A stretch of 64,000 nucleotides of DNA from Xanthobacter oligotrophicus (GCF_008364685.1 NZ_VTTL01000008.1:215696-279695), one strand, 5' to 3'. Shown: positions 28,142 through 37,050, counted from the first letter of the stretch. Translations and numbers: made by a program. Notes: generated from the letters alone by a model not told the origin.

Positions 28142-28609
28142 ATGAGCCAGCGCCCACCCCTGCCGCCCTTCACCGTGGAGAGCGCCGCCCAGAAGGCCCG
28201 CCTTGCGGAAGACGCCTGGAACAGCCGCGATCCCGAGCGGGTGTCCCTCGCCTACACGCCGGACAGCCGCTGGCGGAACCGCTCGGACTTCTTCACCGGC
28301 CGCCCCGCCATCGTCGCCTTCCTGACCGCCAAGTGGCAGAAGGAGCTGGACTATCGGCTCATCAAGGAGCTGTGGGGCCTCAACGACAACCGCATCGCCG
28401 TGCGCTTCCAGTACGAGTGGCACGATGCCGATGGCGCGTGGTACCGCTCCTACGGCAACGAACAGTGGGAATTCGACGAGAACGGGCTGATGCGCCGGCG
28501 CGAGGCCTCCATCAACGATGTGGCCATCCGCGAGAGCGAGCGCCGCTTCCTGTGGCCGCTGGGCCCGCGCCCGGCCGACCATCCCGGCCTCACGGAACTG
28601 GGCATGTGA
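28142..28609 (+). CDS. DUF1348 / NTF2-like protein
   Basis: 155 residues of the DUF1348 family, a SnoaL/NTF2-like fold. The sequence has the usual family course: [59 protein letters not shown], then beta strands with [40 protein letters not shown] and SINDVAI. The biochemical role of the family is not known; related proteins bind small hydrophobic ligands or act as isomerases. It forms an operon with the following TetR gene (36-base gap) and is probably its main target. Confidence 0.9.
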   Translation: MSQRPPLPPFTVESAAQKARLAEDAWNSRDPERVSLAYTPDSRWRNRSDFFTGRPAIVAFLTAKWQKELDYRLIKELWGLNDNRIAVRFQYEWHDADGAWYRSYGNEQWEFDENGLMRRREASINDVAIRESERRFLWPLGPRPADHPGLTELGM

Positions 28610-28645
28610 GCTTCAGGGTATGGCCTTGAGCAACGAAAGACCGCC

Positions 28646-29230
28646 ATGGCACGGACGGTGAGCGAGCGCGCGGACATCCTGCCCCTCCTGGGCGAGGTGT
28701 TCCGCGAGCACGGCTTCGAGGGGGCGAGCCTCGCCCACATCACCGCCCGCACCGGGCTGGGCAAGGGCAGCCTCTATCACTTCTTCCCCGGCGGGAAGGA
28801 GGAGATGGCGGCCGCCGTACTGGCGGAGATCGACCTCTGGTTCGAGACCAACGTGTTCGCCCCCCTGCGCACGCAGGAGGATGGCGCCGCCGCCATCCGC
28901 GACATGCTGGCCCGCACCGACGCCTATTTCCGCTCCGGCCGGCGGGTGTGCCTCGTGGGCGTGTTTGCGCTGGGCGAGGTGCGCGACCGCTTCTCGCAGG
29001 CGGTGCAAAGCTATTTCGCCCGCTGGCGGGATGCGTTGGCCGACGCGCTGATCCGGATCGGCCATCCGGCAGCGGCGGCAGGCGAGGAGGCCGAGGACGC
29101 GGTGCTCGCCATCCAGGGGGCGCTTGTATTGGCCCGGGCGCTGGACGATGCCGCGGTCTTTACCCGCACCCTGGCGCGCCTGGACCGGCGCCTGCTTCAG
29201 GGACTTGGCGGGACACTCGACCCACACTAA
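28646..29230 (+). CDS. TetR-family regulator, YxaF/LmrA-like
   Basis: 194 residues. The DNA-binding domain is LPLLGEVFREHGFEGASLAH, ITARTGLGKGSLYHFFPGGK, EEMAAAVLAEID. The GKGSLYHFFPGGKEE signature and a C-terminal domain with a CLVGVFALGE-type stretch place it with the YxaF/LmrA-like repressors that answer to flavonoids, drugs or electrophiles. Its natural operator is probably the double site at 28094-28134, giving negative autoregulation of the pair. Confidence 0.9.
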   Translation: MARTVSERADILPLLGEVFREHGFEGASLAHITARTGLGKGSLYHFFPGGKEEMAAAVLAEIDLWFETNVFAPLRTQEDGAAAIRDMLARTDAYFRSGRRVCLVGVFALGEVRDRFSQAVQSYFARWRDALADALIRIGHPAAAAGEEAEDAVLAIQGALVLARALDDAAVFTRTLARLDRRLLQGLGGTLDPH

Positions 29231-29252
29231 ATTCATCAGGTTAATAACAGAC

Positions 29253-29281
29253 TTGACGCGTTCGATAAAGAGAACGATATT
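29253..29281 (+). promoter_or_regulatory. Putative sigma-70 promoter of metNIQ
   Basis: TTGACG, 17 bases, GATATT, the closest sigma-70 match in the 280-base gap before metN. The spacer holds an inverted repeat CGTTC-GATAAAGA-GAACG that could be an operator. The transcript would have a leader of about 220 bases. I see no recognisable SAM riboswitch in it. Confidence 0.5.
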
Positions 29282-29509
29282 GGGCGGGAACATTGCCCCA
29301 TTACGGACGGGCGTCGCCATGATGATGTGTCGCTGAAACCAGCTGGAACCCGCCGGAACGCACAGCTTGTTGAAGCTTTTGTGGACCCGCGGTCGCCACG
29401 TCGTCCCTGAAACGTGACGCTCGCCTTCGTTCGCGCTACCCTTCCGCCGTCTATCACGGCATGACACGGGGTCCGGTCTAGCGAACAGGCGGCAAGCCCG
29501 GAGCCTCCC

Positions 29510-30634
29510 GTGAACGCCCCACTCATCCTATCGGCGGATCCAGTGCACACCCCCTCCCCCGCCTCGCCCTCCCCTGTCCCGGAGGCCGCGCGCGCCATCA
29601 TCCGCTTCGAGAAGGTGGCGAAGATCTTTGCCGCGCGCGGCGCCAGCGCGCAGGTCGCCGCCCTCTCCGACATCACGCTGGATGTGCCGGAAGGCGCCAT
29701 CCTGGGCGTCATCGGCCGCTCCGGTGCCGGCAAGTCCACCCTCATCCGCCTGGTCAACGGGCTGGAGCGGGCCACATCCGGCCGCATCACCGTGGACGGG
29801 GTGGACATCAGCGCCCTGGACGAGAAGGCGCTGCGTGCCGAGCGCCGCTCCATCGGCATGATCTTCCAGCATTTCAACCTGCTGGCGCGGCGCACCGCCT
29901 TCGGCAACGTGGCCCTGCCGCTGGAGATTGCCGGCGTGCCCCGCCGCGAGATCAAGGCCCGCGTGGAGCCCCTGCTGGAACTGGTGGGCCTCTCCGACAA
30001 GCGCGACCGCTATCCGGCCGAGCTGTCCGGCGGGCAGAAGCAGCGCGTGGGCATCGCCCGAGCGCTGGCCACCCGCCCCCGCGTGCTGCTCTCCGACGAG
30101 GCCACCTCGGCCCTCGACCCCGAGACCACCAACCAGATCCTCGCTTTGCTGCGCAAGGTGAATTCCGAGCTCAACCTCACGGTGCTGCTGATCACCCACG
30201 AGATGGCGGTGATCAAGGCGGTGGCCGACCGGGTGGCGGTGATCGACGGCGGCCGCATCGTGGAGGAAGGCGCCACCTACAACGTCTTTGCTGCCCCGCA
30301 GCACGCCACCACCCGCTCCTTCCTCTCCGCCCTCACTGGCCAGAGCCTGCCGCCGGAGCTGGCCAACCGCCTGAAACCCAAGCCGGCAGATGGCCGCGAC
30401 GCGGTGCTGCGCATCGTTTTCACCGGTTCCCATGCCACCGATCCCGTGCTGTCGCGGGTGTCGCGGCTGCTGTCGGTGGATGTGAACATCATCCAGGCCC
30501 AGGTGGACGAGATCGCCGGCGCCCCCTTCGGCGTCATCATCGTCTCGGTCCCCGGCGACACCGCCACCGTCTCGGCGGTGGTCGGCGCGGTGGAGCGGCT
30601 TCATCTGTCGGCGGAGGTGCTTGGCTATGTTTGA
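29510..30634 (+). CDS. metN: Methionine ABC transporter ATPase
   Basis: 374 residues, starting at GTG. A roughly 25-residue Pro/Ser/Ala-rich N-terminal extension precedes the ABC domain. Walker A is [10 protein letters not shown] (from residue 69), the Q-loop [15 protein letters not shown], signature [15 protein letters not shown], Walker [14 protein letters not shown], switch His in [10 protein letters not shown]. The C-terminal NIL domain ([20 protein letters not shown]) binds methionine and shuts the transporter when internal methionine is high. It powers uptake of D/L-methionine with MetI and MetQ. The end overlaps metI by 8 bases. Confidence 0.97.
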   Translation: MNAPLILSADPVHTPSPASPSPVPEAARAIIRFEKVAKIFAARGASAQVAALSDITLDVPEGAILGVIGRSGAGKSTLIRLVNGLERATSGRITVDGVDISALDEKALRAERRSIGMIFQHFNLLARRTAFGNVALPLEIAGVPRREIKARVEPLLELVGLSDKRDRYPAELSGGQKQRVGIARALATRPRVLLSDEATSALDPETTNQILALLRKVNSELNLTVLLITHEMAVIKAVADRVAVIDGGRIVEEGATYNVFAAPQHATTRSFLSALTGQSLPPELANRLKPKPADGRDAVLRIVFTGSHATDPVLSRVSRLLSVDVNIIQAQVDEIAGAPFGVIIVSVPGDTATVSAVVGAVERLHLSAEVLGYV

Positions 30635-31313
30635 TCTCAGCTTCGGCCTGCTGCCGCCCGCCATCGTCGACCTGATCATCGATGCCACCCAGCAAACCCT
30701 TTACATGGTTGCGGTTTCCGGCGTGCTGGGGACCCTCGCGGGTCTGCCGCTCGGGGTCTTCCTCGCCACCAGCCGCAAGGGGGAGCTGTTTGCCGCGCCG
30801 CTTGCCAACCATGTGCTGGGGCTGGTGGTGAATGCGGCGCGCTCCACCCCCTTCATCATCCTGGTGGTGGCCATCATCCCCTTCACCCGGCTGGTGGCGG
30901 GCACCTCCATCGGCACCAACGCGGCCATCGTGCCGCTGACGGTGGCCGCCGCGCCCTTCATCGCCCGCCTGATCGAGGCGGCGATCCGCGAGGTGGATCA
31001 AGGGCTTGTGGAAGCCGCCCGGGCCATGGGGGCAAGCCCGCTGCAGATCGTCGCCAAGGTGCTGCTGCCCGAGGCGCTGCCGGCCATCACGCTGGCCCTG
31101 ACGCTCGCGGCGGTATCGCTGCTGGGCTACTCCGCCATGGTGGGCGCGGTGGGCGGCGGGGGGCTGGGCGACCTCGGCATCCGCTTCGGCTACCAGCGCT
31201 TCATGCCCGAGGTGATGGCGGCGGTGGTCATCGTGCTCATCCTGCTGGTGCAGGGGGTGCAGACGCTGGGCGACCTCATCGCCCGCCGCCTCGACAAGCG
31301 CAGCCGATCCTGA
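30627..31313 (+). CDS. metI: Methionine ABC transporter permease
   Basis: 228 residues from [20 protein letters not shown] (a TTG two codons upstream is a weaker start). Five membrane helices are expected. The BPD-type permease motif for coupling to the ATPase, [20 protein letters not shown], is clear, as is the [19 protein letters not shown] region of methionine permeases. Translationally coupled to metN and followed 44 bases later by metQ. Confidence 0.97.
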   Translation: MFDLSFGLLPPAIVDLIIDATQQTLYMVAVSGVLGTLAGLPLGVFLATSRKGELFAAPLANHVLGLVVNAARSTPFIILVVAIIPFTRLVAGTSIGTNAAIVPLTVAAAPFIARLIEAAIREVDQGLVEAARAMGASPLQIVAKVLLPEALPAITLALTLAAVSLLGYSAMVGAVGGGGLGDLGIRFGYQRFMPEVMAAVVIVLILLVQGVQTLGDLIARRLDKRSRS

Positions 31314-31357
31314 ACTTCTCCACCTTCCTCACGTTCGACTTCTCAACGGAGACTTCC

Positions 31358-32146
31358 ATGAAAGCCCTCGCGACTGCCGGCGCGCTCGCCCTCGCGCTCG
31401 CCGCCGGCCTCCTCACCGCGGCGTCCGCCGAGACCATCAAGGTCGGCGTCACCCCCGGCCCCCACGCCCAGATCCTGGAGAAGGTAAAGGCCGAGGCGGC
31501 GAAAAAAGGCCTTGATATCAAGGTGATCGAGTTTTCCGACTATGTGGTGCCCAACGCCGCGCTGGCCGGCGGCGATCTTGAGGCGAACTCCTTCCAGCAC
31601 CAGCCCTACCTCGACAACCAGATCAAGGATCGTGGCTACAAGATCGTGCCCGTGGGCCTGACGGTGAATTTCCCCATCGGCGTCTATTCGACGAAGTACA
31701 AGACCTTCGCCGATATCCCGGCCGGCGCATCGATCGGTATTCCGAACGATCCGACCAACGGCGGGCGCGTCCTGCTGCTGCTGGCCGACAAGGGCATCAT
31801 CAAGCTGAAGGACGGCATCGGGGTGAAGGCCTCGGTGGTGGACGTGGTGGACAACCCCAAGAAGCTCAAGTTCGTGGAGATCGACGCCGCCCAGCTGCCG
31901 CGCTCCCTGCCGGATCTCGCGGCTGCGGGCATCAACACCAATTATGCCAAGGAAGCCGGCCTCGACCCGGTGAAGGACCCCATCCTGCGCGAGGATCCCA
32001 AGGGACCGTACGTGAACGTCATCGCGGTGCGGGCTGAGGACAAGGACAAGCCCTGGGTGAAGACTTTGGTTGAGACCTACCAGTCCCCCGAGACCAAGGC
32101 CTTCATCCTGGAGACCTTCAAGGGCGCCGTTCTGCCCAGCTGGTGA
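31358..32146 (+). CDS. metQ: Methionine-binding protein MetQ
   Basis: 262 residues of the NlpA/MetQ family. A signal peptide (ATAGALALALAAGLLTAASA) ends in AE without a lipobox Cys, so it is probably free in the periplasm. Family stretches: KVGVTPGPHAQILEKVKAEA, DYVVPNAALAGGDLEANSFQ, HQPYLDNQIKDRGY, SIGIPNDPTNGGRVLLLL, EIDAAQLPRSLPDLAAAGIN and NTNYAKEAGLDP. Third gene of metNIQ, followed by a strong terminator. A second MetQ-like gene lies at 48827. Confidence 0.97.
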   Translation: MKALATAGALALALAAGLLTAASAETIKVGVTPGPHAQILEKVKAEAAKKGLDIKVIEFSDYVVPNAALAGGDLEANSFQHQPYLDNQIKDRGYKIVPVGLTVNFPIGVYSTKYKTFADIPAGASIGIPNDPTNGGRVLLLLADKGIIKLKDGIGVKASVVDVVDNPKKLKFVEIDAAQLPRSLPDLAAAGINTNYAKEAGLDPVKDPILREDPKGPYVNVIAVRAEDKDKPWVKTLVETYQSPETKAFILETFKGAVLPSW

Positions 32147-32188
32147 TCCGGCGGCACCTTATACCTGCAGGCTGCACAGGCTTGCTCC

Positions 32189-32222
32189 AAAGGCCGATGG
32201 GTTCAACCCGTCGGCCTTTTTC
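32189..32222 (+). terminator. Rho-independent terminator of metNIQ
   Basis: AAGGCCGATGGG-TTCAA-CCCGTCGGCCTT followed by TTTTC: a long stem with one G-T pair and a T run, starting about 43 bases after metQ and reaching the stop codon of tam on the other strand. Likely works for both converging genes. Confidence 0.9.
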
Positions 32223-32997
32223 ATGACTTCACCGCCAGGATGAACAGCCGCGGGAAGGCCAGCAACACCTTGCCATCCACCCGCGGCAGATAGCGGTCGG
32301 AGAGGCGCGCGGCATAATCCTCCAGGAACTCCGCGCGCTCGTCACCCTCCAGCGGATCGAGGAAGGGGCGCAGGCCGGTGCCTTTCAGCCATTCCACGAT
32401 GGCTGAAACCCCGTCCAGCGGGTGGTTGTAGATGGTGTGCCAGATGTCCACCCGCCCCGCATGGGGCGCCAGCATGTTGTAATAGCCACCGGGTTCCGGC
32501 AGCACAGCGCGGGCGCGGGAGGCCTCCGACAGCTTGTCCGCCCAGGGGCCGGACATGGCGCTCTCCCGCATGGCCACATGGGACGGCTCGTCCAGATTGT
32601 CCGGCATCTGCACCGCCAGCACGCCGCCCGGCGCCAGCAGCGACAACAGCCGCGGCAGCAGCACCCCGTGGTCGGGCACCCATTGCAGCACCGCATTGGC
32701 GAAGATCAGGTCCGCCGGCTTTTCCAGCGTGAAGGTGGAGGCATCGCCGGTCTCGAAGCGGGCGGTGGGCAGGCGCGCGCGGGCGGCCGCCAGCATGTCC
32801 GGCGAGGTGTCGAGCCCCAGCACCTGGGCGCCGGGAAAGCGCTCCGCCAGCAGCTGGGTGGAATTGCCGGGGCCGCAGCCGAGATCCACCACGAAGGCGG
32901 CATCCGCCAGCGGCACCTGGGCCAGCAGATCGCGGGACGGACGGGTGCGCTCGTCCTCGAACTTGAGATACTGGCGGGCATTCCAATCGGCAGGCAT
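32221..32997 (-). CDS. tam: Trans-aconitate 2-methyltransferase
   Basis: SAM-dependent methyltransferase, 258 residues, that methylates trans-aconitate, a by-product inhibitor of the citric acid cycle. Start [20 protein letters not shown] is characteristic of Tam (E. coli begins [20 protein letters not shown]). SAM site [20 protein letters not shown], acidic loop [20 protein letters not shown], motif [20 protein letters not shown] and the substrate-region [20 protein letters not shown] all match. Monocistronic. Confidence 0.95.
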   Translation of the reverse strand: MPADWNARQYLKFEDERTRPSRDLLAQVPLADAAFVVDLGCGPGNSTQLLAERFPGAQVLGLDTSPDMLAAARARLPTARFETGDASTFTLEKPADLIFANAVLQWVPDHGVLLPRLLSLLAPGGVLAVQMPDNLDEPSHVAMRESAMSGPWADKLSEASRARAVLPEPGGYYNMLAPHAGRVDIWHTIYNHPLDGVSAIVEWLKGTGLRPFLDPLEGDERAEFLEDYAARLSDRYLPRVDGKVLLAFPRLFILAVKS

Positions 32998-32999
32998 GG

Positions 33000-33732
33000 A
33001 TCGCGCTCCCTTGAGCCGGCTTCACCGCTCCGGCCGTGTCAGCCCGGATGGCGAATCCGGCACCGATCTTAGCAAAGAGAGCGGCCCGGTCAGGCTGGAA
33101 AACGGGTTAAGGCGACCCTCATCCCACCGGCCACCGCCTTTGGCCGGTCCCGGGAGGGCGTCACTCCAGGACCGTGCGGCCTCATGGCCGGGAGGAGAAG
33201 CCCCATTCAACCGCCGTTGGCAGGCACGCGCAGCCACCAGCGCTTCACCTGTGAGGGAGGAAGACGCCAGGCAGCAGGATTTGGGGGTCGCAGGGATCTG
33301 GGGGAAGGGGCACCGCGAGGCCGGGACGCGCAACACCGCAAGCCACTCGCCAGCTCGTGCGGGCGACGCTTGCGCAGACAAGGCTATGAAAAAGGAGCTC
33401 ACGCGGGCCAACAGGCCAGGCCACGGCTCGTCCGGGGCATCCACGCCGCTCCGCTGACGCCATCCCTCCACAGGACACGCCAGGCGGTCGAGGCGTGGAT
33501 GGCCGGGACGAATCCTGACGAAGCAGGCGTCCCATGACGGTCCGGGCCAAGCCGGGATCCGCCGTGCCTCACACCTTGATGAGCAACAGTCTGGAATGAG
33601 CAAGAGTCTGGCTGTGACGAATGGATCTTGAAGAATGCGGGCTGCACGTCGCCAGGGCGACGCGCACAGGAGCCAAAACGGCAATGCCCGGAAGGGAGCC
33701 ACGGCGCGCGGAACGCGCCGTGGCTTTTAACG
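33000..33732. other. Gene-free stretch of about 730 bases with repeat remnants
   Basis: No reading frame here has a recognisable family, a good ribosome site or a natural start. One part (about 33441-33550) looks like a decayed copy of the 108-bp palindromic repeat found at 48648 and 52653: GGGGCATCCACGCCGCTCCG and GGCGTGGATGGCCGGGACGA, then CCCATGACGG. The remainder is GC-rich and of low apparent content. A small stable RNA cannot be excluded by eye. Confidence 0.5.
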
Positions 33733-34767
33733 TCAGGCCGCAGCCGACACGTTGGTCGGAACCGAGGCGATGGTCTTCAGGATCTGCGAGGCGATCTGGT
33801 AGGGGTCGCCCATGGAGTTGGGGCGGCGATCCTCGAGATAGCCCTTGTAGTCGTTCTTGACGAAGGAGTGGGGCACCCGGATGGACGCGCCACGGTCGGC
33901 CACGCCATACGAGAACTTGTTCCACGGCGCGGTCTCATGCTTGCCGGTCAGGCGCATGTGGTTGTCCGGGCCGTACACGGCGATGTGTTCCTCGATGTTG
34001 GCATCGAAGGCCGCCATCAGCGCTTCGAAATAGGCCTTGCCGCCCACTTCGCGCAGATAGGTGGTGGAGAAGTTGGCGTGCATGCCCGAGCCGTTCCAGT
34101 CGGTGTCGCCGAGCGGCTTGCAGTGGTACTCGATGTCGATGCCGTACTTCTCGGTCAGGCGCTGGAGCAGGTAACGGGCCATCCACACTTCGTCGGCCGC
34201 CTTCTTGGAGCCCTTGCCGAAGATCTGGAATTCCCACTGGCCCTTCGCGACTTCCGCGTTGATGCCTTCGTGGTTGATGCCGGCCTCGAGGCAGAGGTCG
34301 AGGTGCTCCTCGACGATCTGGCGCGCGATATCGCCGACATTCTTGAAGCCGACGCCCGTGTAGTACGGACCCTGCGGAGCCGGGAAGCCATTCTCCGGGA
34401 AGCCGAGCGGACGGCCGTCCTTGTAGAAGAAGTATTCCTGCTCGAAGCCGAACCAGGCGCCGGCATCGTCGAGGATGGTGGCGCGCTTGTTGGTGGCATG
34501 CGGCGTGACGCCATCCGGCATCATGACTTCGCACATGACCAGAGCACCGTTGGGACGGGCCGGATCGGGATAGACCGCCACGGGCTTGAGCACGCAGTCG
34601 GAGCTGCGGCCTTCGGCCTGCTGGGTGGAGCTGCCATCGAAGCCCCACAGCGGCAGTTGCTCGAGGGTCGGGAACACGTCGTATTCCTTGACCTGCGTCT
34701 TGCCACGCAGATTCGGGGTCGGGGTGTAACCGTCCAGCCAGATATACTCGAGTTTAAACTTTGGCAT
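33733..34767 (-). CDS. glnII: Glutamine synthetase type II (eukaryotic-like GSII)
   Basis: 344 residues, much shorter than GSI (about 470), and of the type found in plants, rhizobia and some actinobacteria. Seen: KLEYIWLDGYTPTPNLRGKT, WGFDGSSTQQAEG (the beta-grasp loop), VYPDPARPNGALVMCEVM, FGFEQEYFFY (metal Glu pair), GPYYTGVG, AGINHEGINAEVAKGQWEFQ, GMHANFSTTYLR, and the ATP-site DRGASIRVPH. No adenylylation Tyr loop of GSI is expected, so control is by transcription and possibly GstI. It ligates glutamate and ammonia when nitrogen is short. A sigma-54 promoter lies about 98 bases upstream, and a DUF2735 gene is divergent. Confidence 0.98.
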   Translation of the reverse strand: MPKFKLEYIWLDGYTPTPNLRGKTQVKEYDVFPTLEQLPLWGFDGSSTQQAEGRSSDCVLKPVAVYPDPARPNGALVMCEVMMPDGVTPHATNKRATILDDAGAWFGFEQEYFFYKDGRPLGFPENGFPAPQGPYYTGVGFKNVGDIARQIVEEHLDLCLEAGINHEGINAEVAKGQWEFQIFGKGSKKAADEVWMARYLLQRLTEKYGIDIEYHCKPLGDTDWNGSGMHANFSTTYLREVGGKAYFEALMAAFDANIEEHIAVYGPDNHMRLTGKHETAPWNKFSYGVADRGASIRVPHSFVKNDYKGYLEDRRPNSMGDPYQIASQILKTIASVPTNVSAAA

Positions 34768-34864
34768 TGCAGTCTCTCATAAGCCGATGACGTGAGATCT
34801 TGGAACTCGTGACTGAGCGTCCGGCCGCGAAGAATCCACTGACCGTTTGAGCCGCCATCTCTCT

Positions 34865-34880
34865 AGCAATCCGCGTGCCA
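34865..34880 (-). promoter_or_regulatory. Sigma-54 promoter of glnII
   Basis: On the minus strand TGGCAC-GCGGA-TTGCT, a full match to the -24/-12 consensus TGGCAC-N5-TTGCW, 98 bases before the glnII start codon. The leader would be about 85 bases. NtrC-binding sites should lie upstream; two half-matching TGCACC stretches (near 34937 and 35111) are not convincing. Confidence 0.9.
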
Positions 34881-35125
34881 AGGTTCACGCAACCGCCACA
34901 TAAGGCCCCGCAACGCCCTGTTCGGGCGCTGCCTGCCCATTTGTGCACCAGGATTAGGCCTTACGCTTGGGCGCTTCGCCCATCGTGCAGGCAAAACCCG
35001 GATATCGCGCCGTCGGGACGCCACCACCGCGATTCCCACGGAACAAATGCGCGCCACAGGCGATTGATACTGCGCACCTTCGCTGCACTGCGATAGACGC
35101 GCGGACGCTATGCACCATACGCGCA

Positions 35126-35215
35126 AACAAATCGGATATCTGTCTTGAAATTATATACGCCTATAAATTAGGCATCATACTAATTTTTTAGGCAATTTAT
35201 GTATATCGAGATCCA
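35126..35215. other. AT-rich island in the glnII / DUF2735 gap
   Basis: A run of about 90 bases far richer in A and T than anything around it (ATATCTGTC, TTGAAATTATATACGCC, ATAAATTAGGCATC, CTAATTTTTTAGGCAATTTA). It includes the partial inverted pair AAATTAGG / CTAATTTTTT. It probably holds the promoter region of the DUF2735 gene and an IHF-bend site for the sigma-54 promoter on the other side. This is the most AT-rich spot in the window. Confidence 0.6.
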
Positions 35216-35275
35216 AAAGTCTGCTAAGAACGGATCAATGGATGGTGCCGAGGAGGCTCATCGACCGGAGTTTGA

Positions 35276-35476
35276 ATGATGACTGTGATGCAGAAGCGCG
35301 AGACGGCGAAAATCTACCCCTTCCCCATGAAGAATGGCGCGAATGTCGGCATGCCTTCCAAAGAGGCGAAATGGGCGGCCGAAATCGCGGCCATGGGCGC
35401 CACCCAGGCGGTCATCGGCTCCAGCTGGTATCACGACGAAGCGGTGAAGGCCGACGCCCGGCCCGAGCGCCGCTGA
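35276..35476 (+). CDS. DUF2735 small protein, GstI-like
   Basis: 66 residues; two adjacent ATGs, the second of which (35279) has the better spacing to GGAG. The family core is the N-terminal KRETAKIYPFPMKNGANVGM and the stretch KEAKWAAEIAAMGATQAVIG, then SSWYHDEAV. DUF2735 genes are typical of Hyphomicrobiales and often lie beside glnII. In Rhizobium leguminosarum a 63-residue protein GstI, encoded divergently upstream of glnII, blocks glnII translation; position, size and (from memory) sequence type agree. I therefore propose a GstI ortholog, but the sequence match needs checking. Confidence 0.75.
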   Translation: MMTVMQKRETAKIYPFPMKNGANVGMPSKEAKWAAEIAAMGATQAVIGSSWYHDEAVKADARPERR

Positions 35477-35686
35477 GCTTCATCACGGCATCCGCCTTCC
35501 GCGATCCGGCCGGGCCGGATCCGCGCTAGGCACAGGTGAGGGATCGGCCGCGCGAGCGGCCGTTTCCGTCTTTGGACCGCCCCGTCCGATGCGCGCCGGC
35601 TCGCGCTGCGCCGCATGTCCCCCGCCCTCATGGATCGGCTCTTGCTTCTCCCGCCCCGGGACACCTTCACGGGTAGGGAATGCGAC

Positions 35687-36001
35687 ATGGCTCTCGATAT
35701 CAACGGCACCTGGACCGACGCCGACCTCGCCAAGCTCATCGGCTCGGTGGTGGACGACCGCGACTGGCGGCTGGAAGTGACCAAGGAGGGTGTCGCCACC
35801 CTCGCCGACAAGACCGCCAACCCCACCGGCGCGGACTATGACGAGGGCCTGCACTGCTTCTTCGAGACCTGGATGTCAGGCACCGACTTCGTCGGCCCCT
35901 CGGCGGCGGGCGACAAGACCCTGGTGGGCAAGATCGCCACGGCCCTGCGCGCCAATTATCCGGCGCTGCAGGGTGACAAGTTCATCTATGTGAGCCTGTG
36001 A
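35687..36001 (+). CDS. Conserved small hypothetical protein
   Basis: 104 residues from MALDINGTWTDADLAKLIGS, with a TAGGGA ribosome site 7 bases upstream; a longer frame begins at 35615 but its extra 24 residues look random. Mixed alpha/beta composition, acidic, no signal peptide or membrane helix, one Cys. The C-terminal part KTLVGKIATALRANYPALQG resembles a helix rather than a DNA-binding motif. I do not recognise the family. It is followed by a two-way terminator. Confidence 0.65.
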   Translation: MALDINGTWTDADLAKLIGSVVDDRDWRLEVTKEGVATLADKTANPTGADYDEGLHCFFETWMSGTDFVGPSAAGDKTLVGKIATALRANYPALQGDKFIYVSL

Positions 36002-36005
36002 TACA

Positions 36006-36036
36006 AAAGGCCCGTGAGCTTGGCTCACGAGCCTTT
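36006..36036. terminator. Two-way hairpin terminator between converging genes
   Basis: AAAGGC-C-CGTGAGC-TTG-GCTCACG-A-GCCTTT: a 13-bp stem with one mismatch, starting 4 bases after the stop at 36001. The minus strand has a T-run (CCTTTTG) after the stem, so it may serve the SDR-side operon as well. Confidence 0.8.
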
Positions 36037-36038
36037 GG

Positions 36039-36115
36039 TCAAGCCCGCGCGGCGCCTGAGCGTACCCTCTCGGCATCGGTCAAAGACCGGGGCCGTCGGT
36101 ATAAGTCGCACGTGC
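36039..36115. repeat. Dispersed repeat, copy 2 (shared with 17955-18027)
   Basis: Opens with the same 24 bases, TCAAGCCCGCGCGGCGCCTG plus AGCG, and then the blocks GGCATCGG-CAAAG, GGCCG and GGTAT, ending CGTGC. It fills the gap between the terminator and the SDR gene. Confidence 0.65.
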
Positions 36116-36155
36116 GCGCGGCTCGGCCCGGTGCCGGGCCGGCTCACTGGCCGGC

Positions 36156-36923
36156 TCACTGGCAAAGAAAGCCACCGTCCACCGGCAGGATGTGGCCGGT
36201 GATCATGGAGGCCATGGGGCTCGCCAGGAACAGCACCGCGTCGGCCACCTCCTCCGGCTCGGCGATGCGGCCCATGGGCATCAGCGCCTCGATGCGGGCC
36301 AGTTGCTCCGCATCGTTCATCAGCGGCGCAATGAAGGGCGTGCGCACCCAGGTGGGCGCCACGGCATTCACGCGTATGCCCGCCGGGGCCAGCTCCACCG
36401 CCAGCCCGCGGGTGAGGTTCACGATGGCGCCCTTGCTGGCCTGATAGGCCGGGTTGGGATAGGGCCCGCCGCCAGACAGCCCCATGATGGAGGCGATGTT
36501 GACGATGGCGCCCGCGCCCTGCGCCCGCATGGCCGGCACCACCGCACGGGTGGCGAGGAACGCACCGGTGACATTCACCGCGAACACCTTCTCCCAGTCC
36601 GCCAGCGCCAGCTCGGCGATGCCCTTGCGGATGGAGAGGCCGGCACTGTTGACCAGGATGTCCACGCGGCCATGAGCGGCGAGCACCTGCGCCACGCCCT
36701 CCGTCACCGCCGCCTCGTCGGTTACGTCGCAGGCCTGGCTGGAGGCGCGCGCGCCTTCCGCCGTGAGCGCCTGCGCCGCCGCCTCGGCCGCCGCGCCGTC
36801 GCGATCGGCCAGCACCACATGGGCGCCCTGCCGGGCGAGGAGCTGCGCCGCCGCAAGGCCGATGCCGCTGGCCGCCCCCGTCACCAGAGCCACCTTCCCG
36901 GACAGATCGAGATCCGCCGCCAT
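36156..36923 (-). CDS. SDR-family oxidoreductase, possible BenD-equivalent
   Basis: 255 residues from MAADLDLSGKVALVTGAASG, with AGGAAACGGGT upstream. Classical short-chain dehydrogenase: cofactor motif TGAASGIGLAAAQLLARQG, Asp in VVLADRDGAAAE and CDVTDEAAV (prefers NAD), NNAG-equivalent NSAGLSIRKG, catalytic Ser in NIASIMGLSGG, and YxxxK in AYQASKGAIVNLTRGLAVEL. It is the last gene of the ben/cat operon, where benD (cis-diol dehydrogenase giving catechol) would be expected. The sequence does not follow the textbook BenD pattern and resembles general 3-ketoacyl-reductase-like SDRs. The role as BenD is inferred from position only. Confidence 0.8.
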   Translation of the reverse strand: MAADLDLSGKVALVTGAASGIGLAAAQLLARQGAHVVLADRDGAAAEAAAQALTAEGARASSQACDVTDEAAVTEGVAQVLAAHGRVDILVNSAGLSIRKGIAELALADWEKVFAVNVTGAFLATRAVVPAMRAQGAGAIVNIASIMGLSGGGPYPNPAYQASKGAIVNLTRGLAVELAPAGIRVNAVAPTWVRTPFIAPLMNDAEQLARIEALMPMGRIAEPEEVADAVLFLASPMASMITGHILPVDGGFLCQ

Positions 36924-37050
36924 ACCCGTTTCCTCCCCGCGATTCGCGGGGCGGATCATCCCACATGCGCCGGCCGCGTGCGCCTCCCGGAAGGGCGTCG
37001 GGCGGCCCCGCCCGTGAGAGCGGAACCGCCCGATTGAATGTGGTTCGGCG

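Noticed and set aside
29282..29509. A SAM riboswitch in the leader of metNIQ
   Set aside because: I looked for the conserved core of SAM-II and related types in this leader and did not see it; a covariance-model search would be decisive.
33022..33702. Open frames of up to 226 residues in the gene-free stretch before glnII
   Set aside because: No recognisable family, no good ribosome site, composition rich in Pro, Ser, Arg and Ala as in random high-GC DNA, and they cross a dispersed repeat.
34881..35125. NtrC-binding sites upstream of the glnII promoter
   Set aside because: Only half-matches (TGCACC followed by unrelated bases) are visible; none gives the expected TGCAC-like dyad.
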